A DNA stretch of 64,000 nt. Source: Streptomyces celluloflavus. GTDB taxonomy: Bacteria > Actinomycetota > Actinomycetes > Streptomycetales > Streptomycetaceae. The position numbers and the translations under genes were made by a program. The notes under the pieces were generated by a model, which did no database searches, had not been told where the DNA came from, and saw nothing but the letters and a program-made list of their open reading frames with translations. Shown here in pieces: positions 26,636 to 38,581 of this stretch. The stretch is from the NCBI GenBank assembly GCA_000720995.1, contig JOEL01000027.1, positions 1-64,000 on the forward strand, read 5' to 3'. Positions within the stretch are counted from its first letter, which is position 1. Every line of letters begins with the position of its first letter.

Positions 26636-28072
26636 GTGCCGACGACCTTCTCCGCTTCCACGGCCTCATCCGCTTCCACCGCCGCCACGGCCGCGCTCCC
26701 TTCCGGAGCCGGGCTCCCCGCCGGGGCGGCGTCCGCCTCGGCCACGCCCGGCGACGCCGGGAGACCGGCACGTACCGGCGGGTCCGCGCGTACCGGCAAG
26801 GCGGCGCGTGCCAGCAGGCCGGTGCGTACGGGCAGGTCGGTGCGGACCGCCACCGCGGTCGCCGCCGCCGCGCTGCTCGCGCCCCCGCTGCTGCTGGCCG
26901 GCCCCGCGTACGCCGCTCCGGCGGACGGCAAGAACCCGCCCAAGGCCCCCGTGCCGCCCGCCAAGATGTCGCAGACCGGCGGGGACCGGATGGGCGTGGC
27001 CGGCGTCCAGGTGCAGCCGAAGGCCGGGGCGCCGGAGCTGCCCGGCCCGGCGGAGCTCACGGGCCGTTCGTGGATCATCTCCGACGCCGAGTCGGGCAAG
27101 GTGCTCGCGTCGAAGAACCCACACTGGCAGCTCGCACCGGCCAGCACGCTCAAGATGCTCTTCGCCGACACGGTGATGCCGAAGTTCCCCAAGGACCAGA
27201 AGTACAAGGTCAAGCCCGCCGACCTGGCGGACATGGGGGACGGCAGCAGCCTCGTCGGGATAAAGGAGAACCTGACCTACACGGTCCACGATCTGTGGCT
27301 CGGCGTCTTCCTGCGCTCCGGCAACGACGCGGTGCACACCCTCGCGGCGATGAACGGGGGCGTCGACGCGACCGTTACCCAGATGCAGCAGCGCGCCAAG
27401 GAGCTGAACGCCACCGACACCCATGTCGTCACCCCGGACGGCTACGACGCGCCCGGTCAGGTCTCCAGCGCGTACGACCTGAGCCTGTTCGCCCGCGCCG
27501 GGCTCCAGAACGCCGACTTCCGCGAGTACTGCTCGACGGCGACCGCGCAGTTCCCCGGGGAGGAGGCCAAGGACGGCAAGCGGAAGACGTTCGGCATCCA
27601 GAACACCAACCGGCTGCTGGTCGGCGACCGGGACATCAAGCCGTACCCGGGCATCGCGGGCGTCAAGAACGGCTCCACCACCAACGCGGGATCGACCTTC
27701 ACCGGGGTCGCCCAGCGCGGTGACCGCAAACTCCTCGTCACGGTCATGAACCCGGAGAAGAAGGAGCACAACGAGGCGTACCGGGAGGCCGCCAAACTCC
27801 TCGACTGGGGCTTCGCGGCGGCCGACAAGGTCGAACCGGTCGGCCGGCTCGTCGGACCCCGGAGCGAGGAGGACGCGGCCGGCGGCGACGCGAAGAACGG
27901 CCACAAGAACAGTCAGGCGGCGCTGGAAGCCGGTGACGGCTCGGGCGGCGGCGCCTGGACCGCGCTGGGGATCACCGGCGGCGCGCTGGTGGTGCTGGGC
28001 GCCGTGGCGCTCGGCGTGCACCGCCGCTGGCCGCTGCCGGACCTGGTACGCGGCCGCCGCACCCGGAAGTAG
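26636..28072 (+). CDS. D-alanyl-D-alanine carboxypeptidase (PBP, S11 family)
   Basis: The chosen GTG at 26636 gives 478 residues. The three penicillin-binding motifs are SxxK (Ser170, in PASTLKML), SGN (LRSGNDAVH) and KNGST in place of KTG. A signal-like segment (LLAPPLLLAGPAYA) ends near residue 93 and a C-terminal membrane helix precedes a basic tail. It trims stem pentapeptides at the wall. About 70 residues before the signal peptide are repetitive Arg-Thr-Gly sequence; a GTG near 26822 would remove most of them and may be the real start. Confidence 0.88.
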   Translation: MPTTFSASTASSASTAATAALPSGAGLPAGAASASATPGDAGRPARTGGSARTGKAARASRPVRTGRSVRTATAVAAAALLAPPLLLAGPAYAAPADGKNPPKAPVPPAKMSQTGGDRMGVAGVQVQPKAGAPELPGPAELTGRSWIISDAESGKVLASKNPHWQLAPASTLKMLFADTVMPKFPKDQKYKVKPADLADMGDGSSLVGIKENLTYTVHDLWLGVFLRSGNDAVHTLAAMNGGVDATVTQMQQRAKELNATDTHVVTPDGYDAPGQVSSAYDLSLFARAGLQNADFREYCSTATAQFPGEEAKDGKRKTFGIQNTNRLLVGDRDIKPYPGIAGVKNGSTTNAGSTFTGVAQRGDRKLLVTVMNPEKKEHNEAYREAAKLLDWGFAAADKVEPVGRLVGPRSEEDAAGGDAKNGHKNSQAALEAGDGSGGGAWTALGITGGALVVLGAVALGVHRRWPLPDLVRGRRTRK

Positions 28073-28117
28073 CCGGACGGGGGCGGGGCCGACGGCGGAC
28101 GGAAGCGGGGACGGTTC

Positions 28118-29077
28118 TCACGCACCCGGGCGGGACGGTCCGGCCGCCGGCCCCGCTTCCCCCGCCGCCCCCGAATCCTCCGCCGGCCCCCCCTCCCCCG
28201 CTTCCCCCATCTCCCCCGGCACCACATCGTCCCGTCCCCGCGTGGCCGTCCACGCCGCGCAGAACACCAGCAGCTTCGCGGTGAAGTTGATCCACAGCAG
28301 CAGCGCGACCGGGGTGCCGAAGGCGCCGTACATACTCCTGGCGGCGACGCCCTTGAGATAGCCGCTGAGCAGCAGTTTCAGCAGTTCGAAGCCGACCGCG
28401 CCGAAGAGGCCCGCGAGGACGACGGCGCGCCGGGGCGGGCGGACGCCGGGCAGCTTGGTCAGGATGTAGAGGAGCAGCAGGAAGTCCGCGAGGACCGCGA
28501 TACAGAATCCGGCCACCGTGAGCAGAATGCTGCCGAGGCCGCCCGGTGCCAGGCCCAGGGCCCGGACGGCGTTGCCGACGGCCGCCGACGCGAAGGCCGA
28601 GCAGGCGAGCGAGAGCACCGCCACGCCGCCCAGGCCGAGCAGCAGCCCGCCGTCCCGGAGCTTGCCGACGAAGAAGTTGGTGCCGTCGTCGTCCTTCTCC
28701 CACACCGCGCGCAGGCAGTCACGGAGCGACTCGACCCAGCCGATGCCGATGAACAGCAGCACGGCACCGGCGATCAGGCCGACGGTGCCGGCGTTCTCGA
28801 TGAGGCCCGCGAGGTCGAGTTGCTCGGCGATGCCGGGGATCTGGTCGGCGAGCCTGTTCTCCAGGTCGTGCAGCTGCCGGTCGCTGAGCACCGAGGCGCC
28901 GATCGCGGCGGCGACGGTGAGCAGCGGGAAGACCGCGATGAAGCTGGTGAAGGTGATCGCGGCGGCCAGTCTGGTCCAGTGCACCCGCAGCATGCGCTCG
29001 TACGCGCGCCAGAGGTGCGTGGTCATCAGCCAGGTCACGGCCGGCCCGATCACCGGCAGTCCGCTCAGCCAGTCCAT
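28118..29077 (-). CDS. YihY/BrkB-family inner membrane protein
   Basis: The 319-residue protein has about six membrane helices and family segments AAAITFTSFIAVFPLLTVAA, LLFIGIGWVESLRDCLRAVW and YGAFGTPVALLLWINFTAKLL. The ATG at 29077 has GAGGGGAG upstream. The C-terminal 40 residues are Gly/Ala/Pro-rich and cytoplasmic. The family's transport role is not settled. It is convergent with the carboxypeptidase. Confidence 0.9.
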   Translation of the reverse strand: MDWLSGLPVIGPAVTWLMTTHLWRAYERMLRVHWTRLAAAITFTSFIAVFPLLTVAAAIGASVLSDRQLHDLENRLADQIPGIAEQLDLAGLIENAGTVGLIAGAVLLFIGIGWVESLRDCLRAVWEKDDDGTNFFVGKLRDGGLLLGLGGVAVLSLACSAFASAAVGNAVRALGLAPGGLGSILLTVAGFCIAVLADFLLLLYILTKLPGVRPPRRAVVLAGLFGAVGFELLKLLLSGYLKGVAARSMYGAFGTPVALLLWINFTAKLLVFCAAWTATRGRDDVVPGEMGEAGEGGPAEDSGAAGEAGPAAGPSRPGA

Positions 29078-29298
29078 GGCGCTCCCCTCTCGGCCCCGCT
29101 CACCGCCGACGGGGCCCGTACCCGTACGGCGGGTGCCCCGGGTGATGCGGAACACTAGCGTCCGGATGCCGGGAAAGCCGGTTTCCGCCCGGGACCTCCG
29201 ACGGCCGGCCGGCAGGCAGGGATGCGCCGACGCGATCCCGCCATACGGCGCGGCCCCGCCAATAGGAACGGGTCCCCGCCAACAGGAACGGCTCCCGG

Positions 29299-29880
29299 CT
29301 AACAGGAAGCAGCCGGCGGCCGGGAGAGGTCGGCCTGGCGCGGTACGGCGGCCGACTGCGGGCCGAAGGGGTACTCCCGCTCCAGCCGCCACACCGCGTC
29401 CGCGCCCTGTTCGTAGAGCGCGAAGGAGTCGATCGTCCAGGTCGCGGAGAAGTCCGCCAGCTCCGCGTGGGCGCGGTCCATCGCCTCTTCCGCGATGGCG
29501 TGCGCCACGGTCACATGCGGGTGGTACGGGAACTGGAGCTCCCGGGCGCACGGCCCGGAGGCGGCGCGGATGCGGGCCTGGAGCGCCACGCAGCCCGCCT
29601 CGCCCTCGGCGACCCGTACGAAGACCACCGGTGACAGCGGCCGGAAGGTGCCGGTGCCCGCCAGTTGGAGCGGGAAGGGCCGGAAGGACGCCGCGACCTC
29701 GGCGAGATGCCGCTCGACGCCGGGCAGCGCCTCGGTGTCCACCTCCGTCGGCGGGAGCAGGGTGATATGCGTGGGGATGCCGTGTGCGGCCGGATCGCCG
29801 AAGCCCGCGCGCCTCCGCTGGAGGAAACTGCCGTAAGGCTCCGGTACGGCGATCGAAACGCCCAGCGTGACGGTCCCCAT
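29299..29880 (-). CDS. 2'-5' RNA ligase family (2H phosphoesterase) protein
   Basis: The 193-residue protein has both HxT/S motifs, THITLLPP and HPHVTVAH, about 85 residues apart, which form the 2H active site. AGGAGG precedes the ATG. Substrates of bacterial members are usually unknown (RNA ends or cyclic nucleotides). It is downstream of trpS on the same strand. Confidence 0.85.
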   Translation of the reverse strand: MGTVTLGVSIAVPEPYGSFLQRRRAGFGDPAAHGIPTHITLLPPTEVDTEALPGVERHLAEVAASFRPFPLQLAGTGTFRPLSPVVFVRVAEGEAGCVALQARIRAASGPCARELQFPYHPHVTVAHAIAEEAMDRAHAELADFSATWTIDSFALYEQGADAVWRLEREYPFGPQSAAVPRQADLSRPPAASC

Positions 29881-30009
29881 TGCGTTCTCCCTCCTGATGC
29901 TTCCGTGCCGCCGCGCAACCGTGCGGGCCGCACGGCGGTGCAGCGGTGGTGCGCCACGCTCTGTTCGCGCTCTGTTCCGGGCCCGTCGCACCGCTGCAGT
30001 GTGACGGGT

Positions 30010-30031
30010 GCGCGCCCCTCGCGAGGCGCGC
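30010..30031. terminator. Hairpin after trpS
   Basis: GCGCGCC (30010-30016) pairs with GGCGCGC (30025-30031), 37 bases beyond the trpS stop on the minus strand. Confidence 0.5.
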
Positions 30032-30067
30032 CCCGGTCCCGTTACGGGCGGGTCCGCGGCCCGTCCG

Positions 30068-32605
<2,538 letters not shown>

Positions 32606-32774
32606 GGACGTACGGGGTGGCGTACGGGGGTGACGTACGGAGCGGGGCCTACGACGCGGGGCACACGGGCAGGCGGGCGGCGTACGGCCCGGACCACGTC
32701 CTCACCCCGGGCCACGCCCCCGTGCCACGCCATCCCCTCGCGCCCCACCACCGGACAGCGCCTACAGTCGGTCC

Positions 32775-33743
32775 GTGATCCTTGGGATGCTCTGCGCGCT
32801 CGGTTCGGCGCTGTGCTTCGGCACGGCCTCCGTCCTCCAGGCGGTGGCGGCACGCGCCACCGCCCCCGGCAGCGGATCCGGCGTCGACGCCCGGCTCCTG
32901 CTGCGGGTGCTCACCCAGTGGCGGTATCTGCTCGGGCTGGCGATGGACGGGTGCGGCTTCCTGCTGGAGCTGGTCGCGCTGCGGTCGCTGCCGATCTACG
33001 CGGTCGGGGCGGCGCTGGCGGCCAGCCTCGCCGTGACGGCGGTGGTCGCGGCGCGCGTCCTGCGCGTCCGGCTGAGCCGCGTCGAGTGGCTGGCGGTGGC
33101 GGTGGTGTGCGGCGGGCTGGCGATGCTGGGGCTCGCCTCCGGGGCGGAGGGGCACCGTACGGGCTCGTCCGCACTGCGCGTCGGGGTGCTGGTCTTCGCG
33201 CTCGCCGTACCGGCCGCCGGCGCACTGGCCGGCCGGCTCCCGGACCGTGCCCGCGCCGCGGCACTGGGCCTCGGGGCGGGCCTCGGCTTCGGCGTGGTGG
33301 AGGTCGCCGTCCGCCTCATCGACAACCTCTCGCTGCCCACACTGCTCACCAACCCCGCCACCTACGCCCTGCTCATCGGCGGCGGCGCGGCCTTCCTCCT
33401 GCTGACCTCCGCCCTCCAGCGCGGCTCGGTGACGGCCGCCACGGCGGGCATGGTGATCGGCGAAACCGTCGGCCCCGCGCTGATCGGCGTCGCCTGGCTC
33501 GGCGACCGCACCCGCGAGGGCCTGGCGCCACTGGCGATCACCGGCTTCGCCCTCGCGGTGGTCGGCGCGCTCGTCCTGGCCCGGTTCGGGGAGGCCCCCA
33601 CCGACGGGACGGCCACCGACACGGCCACCGACACGACTACCGGCACACCCCCCGACACGACCCCCGACGGACCCGCCACCGAGCCGGAAGGCACGGGCAA
33701 ACGGGAGGGGACGGGGAGGCGGGAGGGAACGGGAAAGCGATGA
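32775..33743 (+). CDS. DMT-like integral membrane protein
   Basis: The 322-residue protein shows 9-10 membrane helices, beginning GMLCALGSALCFGTASVLQAVAA, with an internal QRGSVTAATAGMVIGETVGPALIG near the end, resembling EamA/DMT transporters found in actinobacteria. The last 55 residues are a hydrophilic Thr/Asp/Pro tail with TGKREGTGRREGTGKR repeats. GTG 32775. Substrate unknown. Confidence 0.8.
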   Translation: MILGMLCALGSALCFGTASVLQAVAARATAPGSGSGVDARLLLRVLTQWRYLLGLAMDGCGFLLELVALRSLPIYAVGAALAASLAVTAVVAARVLRVRLSRVEWLAVAVVCGGLAMLGLASGAEGHRTGSSALRVGVLVFALAVPAAGALAGRLPDRARAAALGLGAGLGFGVVEVAVRLIDNLSLPTLLTNPATYALLIGGGAAFLLLTSALQRGSVTAATAGMVIGETVGPALIGVAWLGDRTREGLAPLAITGFALAVVGALVLARFGEAPTDGTATDTATDTTTGTPPDTTPDGPATEPEGTGKREGTGRREGTGKR

Positions 33744-33974
33744 CCGAGCGGCACGGGCCAAGAGAGCAACGGCCGGGTACGGGAACGGTCAGGGGCGGGA
33801 ACGGTCAGGGCGGGAAAGAACCTGGAGTAAGGCGATATCCACCCCTACGCTGCCCCTACACCGGCCGCAATCCGGACGAGCCGCCCCCTTTCGCCCGCCT
33901 GCCCACTCCCGACTCACCCCGTACCGCCTGACCACCGCTCCCCCATCCACCGCGTCAACCAAAGGATTCAGACC

Positions 33975-34511
33975 ATGACTGAGCGTCCGCCGGCGATCGA
34001 GACCCTGCCCGACGGCACGACGCTGCGCCACCCGGTCCCGTCGGACCATCCGCGCCTCCAACTGGCCCTCGCGGACTGGTGGGGCGGCCAGGGCGGCGAG
34101 GTGGGCGCCGCCCAACGGCGGCTGCTGGTACCGCGCTTGTTCCTCCAGCACTTCGCCGACACCAGCTATGTCGTCGAGCGCGCCGACCGGACCCTGCAGG
34201 CGTTCCTCATCGGTTTCCTGTCCCAGACCGACCCGGACACCGCCTACATCCACTTCGTCGGTGTGTGCCCGGAGGGGCAGCGGAACGGCCTGGGCAGCGC
34301 CCTCTACCGCCGCTTCTTCAACGCGGTCGGCACCCTCGGCCGGACCCGGATCCGCTGCATCACCAGTCCGGGCAACCTCGACTCCATCGCGTACCACACC
34401 CGTATGGGCTTCCGGATGGAACCGGGCGACCGCCTCGACCAGGGCGTACCGGTACACCTGGACTACGACGGACCGGGCCTGGACCGGGTCTCCTTCATCC
34501 GGGAACTGTGA
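33975..34511 (+). CDS. GNAT N-acetyltransferase
   Basis: The 178-residue GNAT has VCPEGQRNGLGSALYRRFF (acetyl-CoA loop QRNGLG) and the C-terminal SPGNLDSIAYHTRMGFRM segment. It is single, with no functional context. Substrate unknown. Confidence 0.86.
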   Translation: MTERPPAIETLPDGTTLRHPVPSDHPRLQLALADWWGGQGGEVGAAQRRLLVPRLFLQHFADTSYVVERADRTLQAFLIGFLSQTDPDTAYIHFVGVCPEGQRNGLGSALYRRFFNAVGTLGRTRIRCITSPGNLDSIAYHTRMGFRMEPGDRLDQGVPVHLDYDGPGLDRVSFIREL

Positions 34512-34577
34512 ACCGGCCACCGGCCACCGGTCGGGAGCCGCGCTCCGTCCGCCGTACGCCGGATGGGCGAGCAGCGG

Positions 34578-34640
34578 CTACGCGGAGAGTCCGCCCGCTT
34601 TGACGCTGCCGACGAACTCCGACCAGGCGGCCGGGGTGAT
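34578..34640 (-). pseudogene. C-terminal remnant of a DUF397 gene
   Basis: The minus strand encodes TITPAAWSEFVGSVKAGGLSA and a stop, matching the end of the DUF397 protein at 39878 (TITPAAWSEFVGGVKADELSA). Upstream of this the frame continues into unrelated sequence (PALADLFTRTVDD), so the rest of the gene has been lost. Confidence 0.8.
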
Positions 34641-34702
34641 CGTCGACGGTGCGGGTGAACAGGTCCGCGAGCGCGGCCGGCCCGTCGACGGCCATCGGTG
34701 CC

Positions 34703-35092
34703 TCACGTGCGGGCGGCGAGGCGCTCGCCGAGTCCGGCGGCGGCCGGGCTGCCGGGGATGCCGGGCAGGCGGGCGGCGATGTTGGTCAGGCCGTCGTTGA
34801 CGCGGACGGACTGCACGCCGTCCGCGCAGGTCAGGAAGTCGTTCCAAGTGGCCAGGGCGGTCTCGGTGTTGCCGCGCTTGAGCTGGACGTGGCCGAGGTC
34901 GGCGAGCACGATCGCGCGGGTCCGTTTGCGGTCCAGGCCGTGGATGTCGAGGGCCAGGTGCAGGTGTTCTTCGGCCGCGGCGAGGTCGCCCATGACGGCG
35001 TGGATCATGCCGGACTCGTGCGCCCACCGGCCGTGGCTGTAGTGGCTCGCCCAGGACCGCCCCGGCCGCTCCGGCGCGTGCTCGACGGACAG
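34703..35092 (-). pseudogene. C-terminal fragment of a TPR-containing XRE regulator
   Basis: On the minus strand, WASHYSHGRWAHESGMIHAV, AAAEEHLHLALDIHGL, RAIVLADLGHVQLKRGN and the final LGERLAART form the last two or three TPR-like helices of the XRE-TPR regulators common in Streptomyces. The helix-turn-helix and most TPR units are missing; the sequence breaks at about 35,092. A shorter ORF from an internal ATG could be translated but would be a fragment. Confidence 0.65.
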
Positions 35093-35146
35093 TTACCGTG
35101 TGGCTACTGTTGGCGGGCTGATGTCTGTCGGCTCCCGAGGGCGTCC

Positions 35147-36241
35147 ATGCGTACACAGGTACCGAATTGGGGTTCTCCCCGGGCACAGGCCCTCATCGCC
35201 GAGGGCAGCGCCGTTGCCAAGGCCGAGCGGCACACCCCGTCCGAGGAGGATCCGATGCATCGTCGGTCCCTGTTGCGGGCCGCCGGTCTCGCCGTGCCCC
35301 TCTACGTCCTGGACGGATTCGACGAAGCCCTGGCACTGCTGCCCAGCCCCGCCCGGACCCCGACCGCGGCCGGCCTTTCGGCCGAGTACCGCACGGCGCG
35401 GGCGCTGTTCGACAAGGGTGCCCACACCGAGCTCGTCACGATGCTGCCCGCGCTCCTCGCCACCGCCCAGGCCCGCGCCGACGCCGGAGACGCCGCCGAC
35501 TTCGCGAGGCTCGCGGGCTGCTACGACCTGGCGACCGAAGCCCTCTCCAAGATCGGCCGGTACGCGGCGAGCCGGATCACCGCCGACCGCTCCCACACCT
35601 ACGCCCGGCTGTCCGGCTCGCCCCTGGCGGCAGCCGCCTCCGCCCGCGCCTTCAGCATCGTGCTGCGCCACGAAGACCGCGCCGACACCGCCCAGCGCGT
35701 CACCCTCGACGCCGCCGCCCGGATCGAAGCGACCGGACTGACCACCCCCGCCCAGGCCGCGGCCTTCGCCCAGATGCTCTGCACCGCCGCCTACACCGCT
35801 GCCCAGGCCGGCGACCGCGACCGCGCCCTGGAGATGATCGGCGACGCCGAACGCGCCGCCGCCCTCCTGCCCGACCAGCCGGCCGGCCCGCTGCACAGCT
35901 TGAGCGTCACACCCGCCTCCGTCACCCTCTACAAGGTCGGCGTGTTGTGGTCCCTCGGCGACGCCGGCGCGGCCGTACACGCCGGTCGCAACCTCCACCC
36001 GGCCCATTTCCCCACCGCCGAACGCCGCGGCCGCCTCCACACCGACCTGGCGCGGGCATGGTGGCAGTGGGGCAAGGCCGAGCAGACTGCACACGCCCTC
36101 CTGGCCGCGCACCGCGCAGCCCCCTCCGAGGTCCGCGACCGCCCCGGCATCCGTTCCCTCGTCACCGACCTCGCCGAGCGGCACCCCCGCACCAGCGGTG
36201 TACGAGAACTCGTCGCGGCCACCCGCATCCGGCCCGCGTGA
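35147..36241 (+). CDS. Regulator-like TPR protein lacking an HTH
   Basis: The 364-residue protein matches the C-terminal part of Streptomyces XRE/TPR regulators: SPRAQALIAEGSAVAKAERH, a HRRSLLRAAGLAVPLYVL hydrophobic segment, then Ala-rich helical repeats (ARLAGCYDLATEALSKIGRY, AAAFAQMLCTAAYTAAQAGD). The usual N-terminal helix-turn-helix is absent; ATG 35147 begins where it should end. It abuts the minus-strand fragment at 35,092, so it may be a truncated gene that still has an open frame. Confidence 0.6.
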   Translation: MRTQVPNWGSPRAQALIAEGSAVAKAERHTPSEEDPMHRRSLLRAAGLAVPLYVLDGFDEALALLPSPARTPTAAGLSAEYRTARALFDKGAHTELVTMLPALLATAQARADAGDAADFARLAGCYDLATEALSKIGRYAASRITADRSHTYARLSGSPLAAAASARAFSIVLRHEDRADTAQRVTLDAAARIEATGLTTPAQAAAFAQMLCTAAYTAAQAGDRDRALEMIGDAERAAALLPDQPAGPLHSLSVTPASVTLYKVGVLWSLGDAGAAVHAGRNLHPAHFPTAERRGRLHTDLARAWWQWGKAEQTAHALLAAHRAAPSEVRDRPGIRSLVTDLAERHPRTSGVRELVAATRIRPA

Positions 36242-36797
36242 CGACCGGAGCGGACTGTGCCGGTCCTGCCGGGAGCGCGGGAGTGCACCCGGCATTCGAG
36301 TCCGCGACGGCGGCCGATGCGTGACCGCTGCCGGGCACCGGTGTCGGCGAAGCCGTCGGGCCACTGGGCCCGCCCCGGCGCAGAACCGACTGGAAATCCA
36401 GTGACGATGGCGGGCCGTTCCATCCTCAATCACGCAGTCTGGAGCCACAGTTGGAGGCATGAAAGGCGGGCCATCCGATCAACCCTGAAGTGTGAGACCA
36501 GTGACGGGAGTTGACACTTGCTGGTAGCGTTTTCGCATTCCCTGGTGAATCAGCGGGACGCACTGTCCCGGACGTAATGCGCGCGGAAATATACCCATCG
36601 TCGGGTGTCCGTCCGGCGATGTCGCCGGGGAACTGACTTGTGCGGTGGTGCTGCAATCCCTGCATGGTCTGTCGGACATCGGTCCGCCGCCCGAAGAGCG
36701 GCGCGGCTTCCGCTACTTCTGAGCAGCGCATCCTGGCATATCAGGGAAAGCAGCACCCGCACAAAGCGCCTTACTACTCGACTTCACGGAGGTAGTC
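36242..36797. other. Gap upstream of the secreted I36-type protein
   Basis: About 550 bases, lower in G+C than the surroundings, with no gene I trust. A TTGACA at 36511 is the best -35 candidate but no matching -10 is clear. A GACTGGAAATCCAG hairpin-like stretch near 36389 resembles a tRNA anticodon arm but the rest of a tRNA is not there. Confidence 0.5.
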
Positions 36798-37163
36798 ATG
36801 GGTCTTCGCATCAAATCCACCCTCACGGTCGCTCTCTCGGTGCCGGCACTCGCGATGACGCTCTTCGCCGCTCCCGCACTGGCCGATGGCCCCGTCACCC
36901 GGCAGCCGGGCGAACCGGTCTGCACCAACGGATCCGCGTGCTTCTACGAGACTCCCTGGGAAGGGAAGACGTCGTGGTACGCCAATCCCGGATCGGAATG
37001 CGTCACGCTGCCTTTCCCTGCCTTCGGCATATTCAACCTGACCGACAAAAGACTCGACATGTACGCCACCGCCGACTGCACAGGTGACGCGCTTTCGGAA
37101 CCGGCCAACGACTTCCACACCTGGCAGTCCTGGCAACCGCGCATGAGCTTCCGCGCAGTCTGA
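36798..37163 (+). CDS. Secreted peptidase inhibitor I36-like protein
   Basis: The 121-residue protein has a clear signal peptide (ALSVPALAMTLFAAPALA) and a 90-residue mature part with four Cys (VCTNGSACFYE, SECVTLP, ADCTGD) and a crystallin-like pattern, as in inhibitor family I36 (SMI). CGGAGG precedes the ATG. Targets of most members are unknown; extracellular metalloproteases are known for SMI. A strong terminator follows. Confidence 0.78.
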   Translation: MGLRIKSTLTVALSVPALAMTLFAAPALADGPVTRQPGEPVCTNGSACFYETPWEGKTSWYANPGSECVTLPFPAFGIFNLTDKRLDMYATADCTGDALSEPANDFHTWQSWQPRMSFRAV

Positions 37164-37209
37164 CAGCGAATACCGCTCCCCGCTCCGCGGGAGAAGGGGC
37201 TGTGACAAG

Positions 37210-37247
37210 AGCCGTGGAAGCCCTGAAGTCCGGCGGCTTCCACGGCT
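37210..37247 (+). terminator. Perfect 13-bp hairpin terminator
   Basis: AGCCGTGGAAGCC (37210-37222) pairs exactly with GGCTTCCACGGCT (37235-37247), 46 bases after the I36-like gene. Confidence 0.8.
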
Positions 37248-37526
37248 CCATGTTAGAGATCCCGCGGGTAGGGGCGCCGTCGCGAGCGCCGCGATACCGC
37301 CGCCCGGACCAGCGGAATCTCTTAGTGATCGAGCGATGCTCGGTCGTGGCGACGGACCCGCGAGGCCGGTTTGCCGTCGGGGGGCTGAGTAGTGCCCCAC
37401 GCGCTCGGCCGAGAATTGACAGTTTGTTACTCGCTATCACTGGGTTCTCTGGTAATCCTGGCCGAAACGGTCGAAACCTGACAGGGCGCGCATGCCCCAC
37501 GCCTCCGAATTCCAGACCGAGACGTA

Positions 37527-37557
37527 TTGCGTTAGAGCGCACTCCAACTCCTAGGTT
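37527..37557 (+). promoter_or_regulatory. MerR-type promoter with 19-bp spacer
   Basis: TTGCGT (37527) and TAGGTT (37552) are separated by 19 bases that contain the near-palindrome TTAGAGCGCACTCCAA. Long spacers with such a dyad are typical of MerR-activated promoters. The reductase ATG lies seven bases after the -10, so the mRNA is probably leaderless. Confidence 0.68.
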
Positions 37558-37564
37558 CCGAAGC

Positions 37565-38575
37565 ATGCGATACATCAAACTCGGGACGACCGGACTGGAA
37601 GTCTCCGCCATCACCCTCGGCTGTATGAGCTTCGGCGAGCCGGACCGGGGCGGCGAGCCCTGGTCGCTGGGCGCGGACGCCAGCCGGGACATCATCAAGC
37701 AGGCCCTTGAGGGCGGCGTCAACTTCCTCGACACGGCCAATGGGTACAGCGCCGGAAGCAGCGAGGAGATCGTCGGCCAGGCGGTCAAGGACTTCACCCG
37801 GCGCGAGGAGGTCGTTCTCTCCACCAAGGTCTGGATGCGGATGCGCCCCGGCCCGAACGGCGCCGGACTGTCCCGCAAGGCGATCTTCGCCGAGCTCGAC
37901 GCCTCTCTGAAGCGACTGGGGACCGACTACATCGACCTGTACCAGATCCACCGCTGGGACTACGACACCCCGATCGAGGAAACCCTTGAGGCGCTGCACG
38001 ACGTGGTCAAGTCCGGGAAGGTCCGCTACATCGGAGCCTCTTCCATGTACGCCTGGCAGTTCGCCAAGGCCCTGTACCTGGCTGACCTGAACGGCTGGAC
38101 CCGGTTCGTGTCGATGCAGGACCACTACAACCTCATCCACCGGGAGGCAGAGCGGGAGATGCTCCCGCTCTGCGCCGACCAGGGCATCGGCGTGATCCCG
38201 TGGAGCCCGCTGGCGCGGGGCAGGCTGACGCGGGCCCGGGACACCGCCACGGCGCGTGCCGAGACCGACGAGGGCGGCAAGATCCTCTACCGCGACGGGG
38301 ACCAGGCGGTGGCCGAGCGCGTCCACGAGATCGCGGGCAAGCGGGGTCTGTCCGCGGCCCAGGTCGCCCTGGCCTGGGTCATACGCAACCCGGCGGTGAC
38401 CTCGCCCATCGTCGGGGTCACCAAGCCGGCCCAGTTGGCCGACGCGGTCGCCGCGGTGGACGTCGAACTCGACGAAGACGAGGCCGCCTACTTGGAGGAG
38501 CCCTACCAGCCGCACGAGGCCGCCTACCTGGAGGAGTCCTTCTACAAGTCGCGGCCTGTGGCGGGCTCCCGGTAG
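37565..38575 (+). CDS. Aldo/keto reductase
   Basis: The 336-residue protein has the AKR barrel start LGTTGLEVSAITLGCMSFG and the catalytic set Asp/Tyr (FLDTANGYS), Lys (LSTKVW) and His (YQIHRWD); NADPH-binding is suggested by VTSPIVGVTKPAQL. The ATG has no ribosome site but follows a -10 by seven bases, consistent with a leaderless transcript. The last residues contain an internal duplication, EAAYLEEPYQPH then EAAYLEESFYK. Physiological substrate unknown. Confidence 0.9.
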   Translation: MRYIKLGTTGLEVSAITLGCMSFGEPDRGGEPWSLGADASRDIIKQALEGGVNFLDTANGYSAGSSEEIVGQAVKDFTRREEVVLSTKVWMRMRPGPNGAGLSRKAIFAELDASLKRLGTDYIDLYQIHRWDYDTPIEETLEALHDVVKSGKVRYIGASSMYAWQFAKALYLADLNGWTRFVSMQDHYNLIHREAEREMLPLCADQGIGVIPWSPLARGRLTRARDTATARAETDEGGKILYRDGDQAVAERVHEIAGKRGLSAAQVALAWVIRNPAVTSPIVGVTKPAQLADAVAAVDVELDEDEAAYLEEPYQPHEAAYLEESFYKSRPVAGSR

Positions 38576-38581
38576 TCCGGG

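Noticed and set aside
36330..36430. tRNA-like stretch with GACTGGAAATCCAG
   Set aside because: Looks like a serine anticodon arm but no acceptor stem, D-arm or T-arm (GGTTCGA) can be found around it.
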